From NCBI GenBank assembly GCA_027704905.1, contig CM051019.1, positions 1,494,509 to 1,558,508 of the forward strand: a stretch of 64,000 nt of DNA. The letters run 5' to 3'. The notes beneath the pieces are model-generated. The model saw only the letters and a program-made list of their open reading frames with translations, was not told the DNA's origin and made no database searches. Position numbers and translations under genes: made by a program. Shown piece by piece: positions 41,546-64,000 of the stretch. The stretch is from Muraenolepis orangiensis. Lineage: Eukaryota; Chordata; Actinopteri; Gadiformes; Muraenolepididae. How positions within the stretch are numbered: position 1 is the stretch's first letter; each line of letters starts with the position of its first letter.

Positions 41546-44500
41546 ATGAGCGACAACGATGATATCGAAGTCGACAGCGACGTGAGTAGGATTATTTTCC
41601 CTTTTTGTTTCGCGTTGTGTCTATGTGGCGAGCATAGCGCTGGTTAGCACTGGTTAGCTCGTGGTTAACCGGGCTAAGTATAATGTGTCAGTAAGCTGGT
41701 TTTTTTGGGTTGTTGTTATCTGTAAGAATGGCTCTACTTTCGTAGTGGTCCATACGTTGTTGTATATTTTTTCGACATGAGGCAAACGGCACGGTTTATT
41801 TCTCTCTCACAGTTGATGTCTACAATTGCACTTTTGTTGTGTTTCTTTGCAGGAAGACTCCCCGAGGTACCACGGTGTGGTGCGTAATGTTTCGTCCTAT
41901 TCTCCTTTAAGACTATCCCTTTCCTATCCCCTTTCCTATCATTCTACAATGCATCAGATGTGAAATGATGTGCACTCTTGAGTCACTTGTTCACCATTCA
42001 GTACGCAATGTTATGGTGTGCATGTGCTGTGTATGTAGACGATATGTTTGCATGTCGGTGGATCCCACATTGTATTCTTCGATAGCGCTGAACTAGTTGG
42101 TTTTGCGTTTATGTCGTTATGGTAGGTCGGTGTTTCACTGTGTGAAGTGTGTTTAGTGATAGGTTCGTGTTTCACTGTGTGTTAGTGTGTTTAGTGATAG
42201 GTTGGTGTTTCGCTGTGTGTTTAGTGATAGGTTGGTGTTTCACTGTGTGAAGTGTTAGTGATAGGTTGGTGTTTCACTGTGTGCAGTGTGTTTAGTGATA
42301 GGTTGGTGTTTCACTGTGTGCAGTGTGTTTAGTGATAGGTTGGTGTTTCACTGTGTGAAGTGTGTTAGTGATAGGTTGGTGTTTCACTGTGTGAAGTGTG
42401 TTAGTGATAGGTTGGTGTGAAGCGTGTTAGTGATAGGTTGGTGTGAAGCGTGTTAGTGCAGCGCAGGGCATCCCTATCCTGGGTGTTTGCAGCCACTGGG
42501 AGTTGGTGGCACGACATCTATATATAGACCAAAGCCATATTATCCTGGTTGAATAGCTGTATTGCTTTTGAAATATACAACAAAGCTCTCCCCCCTTACG
42601 TACTTGTCACCGATCAGCGATTCCGACCAGCTTTTCCTAGTGGCTACTTGGGGGGGGGGGGGGGTACGTTTGCATTTGGGTCATCTTTCAAACGGGTAAC
42701 GACTAACCACGTTCATGTTTAATCGACACGTGTATTGCTGTTGGTTTTGCGTCAACGTTGCGCTTCCATGTCGGCGCGAGTCAGGAAGGAAGGATGCTGC
42801 GGGATGTTCTGTTATGTTGCAGCCCGGTGATTAGAGCCATCTTCTCTCGGCAGACCAGTGAGTGCTGGCGAGCAAAAATAATGACGTAGCCGCATCCCAT
42901 ACTGGCGGGGGGGAAAAAACACCCCAACACGACATGGACACACACACACACACACTCCTATAAACTCCAGCCTGCCAAAACGTGAACGCGAATTACAGCA
43001 CCAGGTGGACCGCTTATTAGATGATGAATAAGATTGTTTAGACATGCACTTTATTTGAAACTAATAATGCCACCATTGACACTTCAAGTTACAATTATAA
43101 TGTTTTGTATTCATGTCATTTGAAATATTGTTGTTTACAACGCAACATGCCATTGGAAGTGATCTTGTGTGTAGATTGTCCCTGGTAGACATGGTAACGG
43201 AAGAGCCTCTTACACAGAGGCATTGTAAAAATGGGGAAATTGTATCCAAAGTAAGGAAGATGGCTCATCTAATGGATGAATTATTGGTTACTCGTAATAG
43301 TCACTTGATGGCAATACAATAATTGACTATTAAGGCACAACGTGCACACTTCATATCATTTATTGAATGATTTTCACATTGGACAACTTGGGTTTATTAT
43401 GGCCAAGTACCGTATTACAAGTATTGGTGCAAACCACTACTATTGGCAAAAAGCCACCATCTCACGCCTGTCTTTAACATCAGCTTTATTCCATGTGCAG
43501 ATATAAATTATGTGAATCTAATATCTGACTTCGGCACTCAGTAAACACACTGTTTACTGACAGAGCGGTGGGCCCCAGAGAGAAAATCCCGTTCAATGGC
43601 AGGCATTCGTATGATGGCAGTGAATAAGCAAATACTCACGACATGTTTCTACAACACTTTGCACAAGTTGTAGAATCTAGACTCCCTGCTATTCACATTA
43701 TTATATATATATATATCTATATCTATATATATTTCTATATTTCTAAAAAATGTCCTGTCCTGATGCCTCTCCTGATCATTACATGTATTGTCATTGCACG
43801 GCACAAGTACAGTAGGGCGGAGATAATCACGTGGTGGGGCATCTTAGTTTCGGCCTAGGTGTGTCCTGCAGGTGTTGCCGCGTGCCATAAAGAGCTCACC
43901 ATCACCTGGTGTTCAGTAGCCCAGCCCAGCCCGGTCAGGTATGACTGGAATGGAGGAAGGATCCTGGTTGGCATGTCTTCTAGAAAGTAGGAGAGGCTAC
44001 CTGCTTTATGACAGAGGTGGTCATCATGGTTACACCCTGGAAACTGGACACGCACTTCAAGACTACAAGAGGCATGTGTTTATATTGCCCCAAATATATA
44101 TACCTTAGTGCACCAACAAGTTCTGGCACGTGCTGTACGTTTGTCAGGGAATTGCCATCAATAATTTGGAAGTGGGAAAGGAACCATCATGTAGTCTTCT
44201 AAGCTAGCTCTTAACACTCACAGCTTTCACATGCTATTGCCGCTTAGTTAGTGGCAGTGTAAAGGGGTCTGCGCTTTAGCCTGAATCGGATGAACGTTTG
44301 ACTTTGATCGGCATTGATCGCATGCACCTTTCGAATAGGCGCACATAACGGAGTAGCCCGATGCTGCTAACTTCACCCATTTCCTTAACTAGGAAGCATT
44401 ATAAACAGTAAAGGGTATGTAAACCTGTCAATCATCTCATTTAGCCAGAGAACAAAAAAAACATTTTAGACTAAACTGAAACATAGGAGCAGGGGTGTTG

Positions 44501-46675
44501 AGGGGCGTTGTCCTAACAGACCTCACACTCTGCAACGAGTGTGAGGTCTGTTTTGACGACCACTCCGGAAAAGCATTAGTAGCATACCCCTTGTATTGTA
44601 GACAGACCCGGTTAACGACTTAATACATTTTAGTCAACCACTTTAAAAAAACAAACCAGTGATTTTTGGGATTTACTAGACCTTTCTAGGGCTGCCATGA
44701 TTAGACATCAGAACGTCACCAGAGCAGTTTATTCTGAAAATGCTATAAAAGATAGTAAAAAAAAAAACAACGACTTTGGTTGGTGAGCACTGCAGCAGAG
44801 TACGACTGGTAGGAGGACACCCGAGGCTTTGACAGCATGGTCACATGGTCACCGAACAAAAGTAGGATGTACCTTTTACAAAGTTTAAATGGTGTTCCAC
44901 CTATAGCTCTGGCTCTATGCCCAGGTCGGCAAGAGCACACAGGCGCTTTTCTGGATGGTGGCTTGTACATTTCACTTAAAATGGCCTATAGAAACATTCA
45001 TTAGGCTATTAAAGCATAATCAAGCAAATCATAATCACCTGCTTGCCTGCTTCTATATATTTTCATGTGTTTGCGTGTGTCAAAATAGTTTCCGAAATGA
45101 AACCGATATGGAGAGAGAAAATGTCCCGATTGCCCTTCAACGTGTCAGGCTTTGCAGAACAGAGTCTTGTTTTACGGGACACGTCGTGAGGCTCTTAGGA
45201 TTCACACAAGCAGCGTTTGCAGCATATTTTCCCGAACACAGAAGCGCTAACTTTATTTAGTTCTGCGTGTTCAGGTCCTGTCAAAACAATTCAAGTGAGT
45301 CTAGTTTGTGAATGACACAAATGTGTAGGTCTTTCTTGACAGTTGTGCTTAACCGTCATGCTGTGGGATACTGAGTCACTTGACGACAGGGTCAAATACT
45401 GCCATGTTGTCCAACAGGTGCTTTCAGTTTTGGTTTGTTTAGTTAAAAAAAAAAATTCCGCACAAGCCACAGCGTAACGATGTCCCCATATCAGTCGCGT
45501 GACTAGCGCTCTGCTCGTCTCTCATTGGGGGGGGGGGGGTTTTAATATTTTGACTCGACTGGCTGTCAGTGAGCCAAGTGTCAACAGCGCGTCTTCCGGT
45601 AGCCACAATCCTGTCGGGTAGCTTGACGTCACTTGGTAGTCTGGTCCCAATGGGCTCGCTGGTAGGCTCTTGAGAACAGGTTAAACCTCTAATGGGCAAC
45701 ATGGTTGGCCAGGCTCTAGTCATGTGGCCACGGCGTCCATCTTGTTCCTTTCCAACACGCTGGCTGGAATGCAAATGTGTTTCTCCCTCCCTCTACTGCG
45801 TTGTCTGTACCTGTCTGTGTGAATGTGTTCTTTTTTCATACTGGGAAGTGGGTGTTGGGTACTGGGAAATGGGTTACAGCGTGACACATGTTTCTCCCGC
45901 TGTGAGCTGGCTCGGTGTGCATGTGGGTGGTGGGCGAGCAGCACTAGTGGTGTTTTTGTTGTTGCCACAATTCCACAAAGCCATAAATATTTACCCGCAT
46001 TTATGTCCAGCTATTTTATATCCCCAGGGGTAGCTTATGTTTACAGCAAAATCTCAGTTTCAAAAGGACCGTACCAGTGCTTATACCGTGTGCTCATGTG
46101 TAAATAAACGAGTTTGGTCGTCATCAGCCGTTAAACGCTGTATGTTGTCGTTTGGGGACGGCTTCCTGTGGCCTGTCATTTTCTCGCCGAGTATGTTGTT
46201 GTTGTTGTTGCTACACATTTCTAACATGAGTGGGTGTGAACGGAGCCGCAGCCTGTATAGGCCTAGTATGTGTGCATTGTGCACACGCATACATTACACC
46301 GCCATAATCCTTTAAACAAATAAGAGACAAAAAGAGTCAAATGTTTGTGGTAGTCTACAGGAAGTGCGGGGGCGGGCGGGGTCCCCTTGGGTGGGAGGGG
46401 CATGCAGCTCCCAACGTGACTCGACATGTCCCGGAACCCTCTTTCTGTCTCTGTCTCTCTCTCTTTCTTGTCTTCTCGGTCTTGGCCACTCGGGCCCTTG
46501 TGACTCCCTCTCTGTCTTCCACAGGCTGACAAGCGGGCCCACCACAATGCACTGGAGCGCAAGCGCAGGGACCACATCAAAGACAGCTTTCACAGCCTGC
46601 GGGACTCCGTGCCCGCCTTGCAAGGGGAAAAGGTTGGTGCAAGCCCGGCTGTGGGTACCCCCTCCGCCTCCTCTC

Positions 46676-46717
<42 letters not shown>

Positions 46718-47879
46718 GCTAAATCACGCAAGCAGGCACAGGAAGTTATCATGTAGAAATTAGTTTCTCTTGCTCTTCCTGTTTTGACATCCCAGACGTG
46801 GGAGGCGAGGTTGCTAGGAGGCACACTTTATTTAAAGTCCCACCCCCCCCCCCCCCCCAGGACAATATGAAATATACAGATCTATGTGACACATGTATTT
46901 TGGATTGCAGCATAAGTAGGTGTCTGAGATTTCATTGGTAGATTCCCGGTAGTCCGTCTGTTTTGAGAGAAGACTTGTGTGTGTGTTTTAAGGACACTGT
47001 ACCCTTGTGGCATTGCTTTATTTCATTATTATATATTTTTTCCATTTGTCGCTGACAGCAATCCATCAAACAGGCGTCTCGAGCTCAAATCCTAGACAAA
47101 GCCACAGAGTACATTCAGTACATGAGGCGGAAAAACCACTCGCACCAGCAGGACATCGACGACCTGAAGAAGCAGAACACCCTGCTGGAGCAGCAAGGTA
47201 ACGGCAGGAAGGTCGCAGTATACCAATTTACAGTGTGTAAATCACAACAACTTCAGAGCTCGGTGCCGTTATGTTTATTTATTTATTTATTTATGCAATA
47301 GTGGTGCCAGTCCTCTACCTTAAGCCACTAACAACTCTGTTTCAATGTGGAGGCATCACCCTGTGCTTTACCTCACATCACCATTGTGTTGGGGTGTGCT
47401 CTCGTTGGGGGTGCTGCTGAACAAGGGCGTATAGCATATAACAATGTATATTTTATTACATTGATTTATATATACATATTGCTCTTTTTCTGTGCTGATA
47501 TATTGCATTTACTTTTTTACTTTACTTTTATATTTTTAACTTTATACAGTTTTGTACTTTTTTGACTTATTTTATTCTATTGTTTTTATTTGATCTTATT
47601 TTTATAACCGCTGTCTGTCGTCGGGTTTTGCACATAAGATTTTCACTCACTACTTTATACTTGTGAAGTGACAGTAGACTTGACTTGACAGTGCGTGCGC
47701 TGGAGAAGGTGAAGGGCTCCACTCAGCTACAGGCCAACTACTCGTCGCCTGACAGCAGCCTGTACACCAACCCAAAGGGCAGCGCCGTGTCGGCCTTCGA
47801 CGGCGGCTCGGACTCCAGCTCAGAGTCTGACGGCGAGGAGCACCCCAGCCGCAAGAAGCTCCGTGGCGAAGACAGCTAA
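41546..47879 (+). CDS. max: MYC-associated factor X, bHLH-leucine zipper
   Basis: Exons are 41546-41581, 41853-41879 (optional), 46525-46632, 47074-47197 and 47692-47879. They give 160 aa with the optional exon and 151 without, the same as the two classic human forms. Max is the nuclear obligate partner of Myc, Mxd and Mga proteins and binds CACGTG. The N-terminus MSDNDDIEVDSD is acidic with casein-kinase-2 type serines. The basic region HHNALERKRRDHI holds the His, Glu and Arg that contact the E-box. Helix 2 and the zipper run ASRAQILDKATEY to KKQNTLLEQQVRALE. The C-terminus has SAFDGGSDSSSES and the nuclear signal SRKKLR. The start follows the conserved MSDNDD; an in-frame ATG at 41414 lies in a GT repeat and is rejected. 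An alternative acceptor at 47059 would add five residues. Confidence 0.96.
41853..41879 (+). CDS. max: max optional 27-nt exon
   Basis: The acceptor is TTTCTTTGCAG and the donor is GTG|GTGCGT. It encodes nine residues (EDSPRYHGV) at the place where human MAX has its nine-residue alternative exon (EEQPRFQSA). Size and phase are conserved; sequence only partly. Confidence 0.85.
42121..42460. repeat. Minisatellite of about 30-38 bp units in max intron
   Basis: Eight to ten diverged copies of AGGTTGGTGTTTCACTGTGT followed by GAAGTGTGTTAGTGAT. Units vary in length by loss of inner GTGT segments. Confidence 0.9.
44516..44551. other. Perfect 15-bp hairpin in max intron
   Basis: ACAGACCTCACACTC (44516-44530) pairs with GAGTGTGAGGTCTGT (44537-44551) over a 6-nt loop. 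Confidence 0.85.
46679..46715. repeat. (GT)n tract downstream of the max bHLH exon
   Basis: A short GT microsatellite starts about 46 nt after the donor at 46633. Confidence 0.9.
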
Positions 47880-49150
47880 GAGGACACCCCCCCCCCCCCC
47901 CCACACACACACACACCACACACACACCACACACACTGCTACACCTACACACGCATTCAGCCCACCCGTCCACCACCACCACCTCTCGCTCTCTCTCTCT
48001 CTCTGGCTGGACTGTTCTAGAATTCTATGGATTAGCTTTCTTTTGTTTCTGTTTAAGTTCACAGAACTGCTTCCTAGGTTAGTTACTTTCTTTTAAAATG
48101 TCCAGCAACACACAGACACGCACACAAAACCAACCAACAAAAAAACCCAAATATGAGGCAGCTTGGCTTCTTCCAGCCTGGATGCCGTTTGTACCCTCGA
48201 CAGTCCCCCTTCTCCTTGGGCTCTGGGTGAGGGAGAGGTGACCTCCTCCAGCGCTGCTATATAAATAAATGTTTATTTCTTTCATTTCGTTGAATATTCT
48301 CGATAAAGGAATGTCATTGAATTTATTTACACACACATCTGAGTTTTTCTTAAAGGTGTATAGTAATTGGTGCCCTACTTTTCCACTTAAGGAATGGGAA
48401 AATGCGCTTGAAGAAATTGTTAAAAGGTAACGCCCCAACTGAGGCCCCTGGACTGCGGAGGTTTCCCTTGTTGACATTGTTGTGGGAGGCAAACTTCTGT
48501 TGTGGGGGGGGGGGCAAACTCCTCCTTTTAAATAGTTTATTCATAAATGTTTAAATTGATGTTTTGGAGAGAAGAGAAAAAAAGAGCTAAAAAAAAAAAT
48601 GAACTCTTATGAACTCCATTAGTGAATGACTAGTGGCTGAATAGGCGTCTGTTTGATATAGAATACAACGATCAGGTCAGGTGCTTCTTTTTAATTTCGT
48701 CAAAGTAACGTATGTTATGCATTTTGTAGTTCTCCCCCTCACATCATGGGGGGGGGGGGGGGAAGGCCTTTGCACATGCAGCTGTCGTTACTCGTCGTAC
48801 GATCTAGGAATTGATTGTCAAGAGGTAGCTCCCTTTTTCGTTTTCCAGTACGGGGAAAGGAGAATTAAGTTGATGTGTTGTGCTTTAGTTTTACATCTCA
48901 ATGTTGCCCCCCCTCTTCACCTCACCAAGGACAACTAGCGAGCTGTTTTTTGCGTGTCTTTGCCTGTTTATGTATCATTTACATTTTAAGTTCAATGTAG
49001 GAGGATATTATTATTGTTAAAAGGTCTTTGTCCGATTCCATTCCATGGAAGATACAGGTATGTTGTACATACTGCCAACAAATTGTCTTGCAAGTTGAGG
49101 CCTACCTTTACTATAAGACTATAAAAATAAACTATTTTATCCTTTAAAAA
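47880..49150 (+). other. max: max 3' UTR with poly(A) signal
   Basis: This sequence follows TAA at 47877-47879. It contains a C-run/CA repeat, an early AATAAA-type site near 48,263, and the likely final AATAAA at 49126-49131. The end is inferred. Confidence 0.6.
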
Positions 49151-49154
49151 TAAG

Positions 49155-49780
49155 TATTGTTTTTATTCACTCGTGTCCATGATCCGGCGCCACCCAAGTC
49201 GAATATAATAATTGCCAATAAAGCGACCATTCAAAGAATATGTAACCGTGCTCCCACAGCAACACAATGTGAGCGTCGGTGTGCCTTCGGTGTATTTTGT
49301 TGTACCCAGGACTCGAGGAGGTGAGGGGGTTCAACCCATCAACCTGTAGGTATCCTGGAGCATGGTGCCCCTAAACGGCTCTTCATGACAAGTATCTGAG
49401 TCGTGTTGGATAAAGACACTTATCCCCTTTCAACCTAAAAACGTCCAGATGATGACCCCTCATTCATCCCAGGATGGGCACTCGTATTGTGTTCCATCCC
49501 ATTTCGGCTTGGGTGAACGTCGAGGCTTCTCTAGGCCCCGGTCAGCCGATAGCCATGGAAATGTTTTGGTTAACCACTAGACAATGTAAGATCTAGCCTA
49601 TGGAAGGTTCGGCCTGAAATAAGACTGACGTTAGCCTATAATTGTATACCATCTACAACTAAACACTCGTATCCCTCTACGTTCTCTCAAAGAGGATGCG
49701 GTACATGACAACTCAGTTCAGCTTCTCCAGGATCCGGAAGATTCCACGGCAGCACGAAGAACGACCTCGACGGCATTATC
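49155..49780. other. Gap between the convergent max and fntb 3' ends
   Basis: About 630 bp without recognised features. Confidence 0.5.
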
Positions 49781-49795
49781 GTTTTGCACCGGGGT

Positions 49796-50249
49796 TTTAT
49801 TAATTTTTTACAATAGCCGAGATGTAGCGTCCAGCAAAATCTCCACACCGTTAACTGTTGGGTATTTTCTGTGCGTCGATGTCGAGCTTAATTTCTTTCA
49901 TGACACCTAGTTGTTGTGGTGCCATCTCCTTACACGACTAACAACACCCCTTTTTAGTACTCATATGGTTTTACCCGCCTAGTCTGCATGACCTTAAAAC
50001 TAAGCACGTGGCTAGCAGAAACTCAGTCAAACGTAAGCATGTCCCGCAAAACCCCTCCACTTTTATTTCAGGCAGTCCTAACCCCACCCACAATCCTCCA
50101 ACCCCATGTCTGGTTGAGGCACCACTGTTGTGGTGGTCTTTTTCGCGGTGCCGAGGTCTGGCCACATCTACCGGGAGACCATCTGCAGGGTGAGGACAAG
50201 TCGGCATTGCCTTCACAGTTGACGCCCACTCGCGGCCCCGGAGGTCCTC
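49796..50249 (-). other. fntb: fntb 3' UTR with AATAAA
   Basis: On the - strand the UTR runs from the TAA at 50250-50252 to AATAAA at 49801-49796. Confidence 0.6.
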
Positions 50250-63387
<13,138 letters not shown>

Positions 63388-63767
63388 CTAGTCAGGGTAA
63401 ATGCAAACAGAAAGAGACAGTCAGCGTACAACAGACGAGCTTTTATCAACAAACGTCACTCACGTGCCAATAGTGTCAGCATTTTGCTATTGCACACGTC
63501 TAGTTTGTTTGTGAGCAATCCGATGGTGCAGCACTTGTTTTGTAGTTACTCCAAATTTGCAGGTTTGTTCGGATAAAAGCGTGTGCCAAACCAAATGCTG
63601 TGATGCCACCATGACTCGTATATCTTGATCTGTGGTCAGGACACATCTACCGTACGAACACTACTATGTGTGGACAGCTCACGTTAAGAAAACACGTGTG
63701 TGTGTGTGTGTGGTTTTCTTGTACGTATCTTTGCTATATCCACACAAAGCACACACAGTGTGCCAAG
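63388..63767 (-). other. fntb intron, no exon seen
   Basis: No exon resembling the fntb N-terminus was found between this exon and the terminal minisatellite. Confidence 0.4.
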
Positions 63768-64000
63768 TAACAAGGTTACTCTGGGTAACAGGGTTACTCT
63801 GGGTAACAAGGTTACTCTGGGTAACAAGGTTACTCTGGGTAACAGGGTTACTCTGGGTAACAAGGTTACTCTGGGTAACAGGGTTACTCTGGGGGTAACA
63901 GGCTTACTCTGGGTAACAAGGTTACTCTGGGGGTAACAGGGTTACTCTGGGGTAACAAGGTTACTCTGGGGGTAACAGGGTTACTCTGGGTAACAAGGTT
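63768..64000. repeat. 18-bp minisatellite running off the window end
   Basis: About 13 copies of GTAACAAGGTTACTCTGG alternate with an A-to-G variant, with occasional extra G. Each unit contains the inverted pair GTAAC/GTTAC. Confidence 0.95.

Noticed and set aside
42121..42460. CRISPR-like spaced repeat
   Set aside because: The units are contiguous and diverged, without unique spacers, in a vertebrate intron.

Overview
This is a vertebrate nuclear window, almost certainly from a ray-finned fish. The evidence is intron-rich genes with GT-AG junctions, teleost-type SINE, LINE and hAT repeats, and proteins that align exon by exon with known vertebrate genes. The very high density of long perfect dinucleotide repeats (CA, GT, CT and AT, several of 120-200 bp) recalls gadiform (cod-like) genomes, but that is an inference. 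There is no bacterial content, no CRISPR array and no operon.

Five protein genes were built by hand from splice sites and reading phase. (1) susd6, + strand, 6439-13211, 5' part missing: two sushi exons, a membrane exon, a long cytoplasmic exon and a tiny last exon, with a 3' UTR to about 15.5 kb. (2) srsf5, + strand, coding 16992-21469: an SR splicing factor of 359 aa in 7 coding exons. (3) slc10a1, - strand, coding 32512 down to 22717: a sodium/bile-acid cotransporter of 368 aa in 7 exons, with a remote last exon. Its 3' end converges on that of srsf5. (4) max, + strand, coding 41546-47879: the bHLH-zipper partner of Myc, including the optional 27-nt exon. (5) fntb, - strand, 63387 down to 50250, N-terminal exon missing: the farnesyltransferase beta subunit, in 11 visible exons. 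It converges tail to tail with max.

Layout: 1-6.4 kb is susd6 upstream or intron sequence; 6.4-15.5 susd6; 16.5-22.1 srsf5; 22.3-32.5 slc10a1, whose introns hold a hAT element, a foldback element and a decayed Ty3-type pol fossil; 32.6-41.2 repeat-rich intergenic DNA; 41.3-49.1 max; 49.8-64 fntb. The genes do not form one pathway. susd6-srsf5-slc10a1 and max-fntb are each known neighbours on human chromosome 14q, where, from memory, the two groups lie megabases apart; here they are adjacent.

The most interesting items are a cluster of three CACGTG E-boxes (the Max/Myc site) in a perfect inverted repeat just upstream of max itself; a tandem splice acceptor that may add five residues to the Max helix-loop-helix; a glycine run of more than 20 residues in Srsf5; a second sushi exon in susd6; several perfect hairpins and foldback repeats; and minisatellites or (CT)n tracts that form splice-acceptor regions. 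I found no convincing wholly new biological system.
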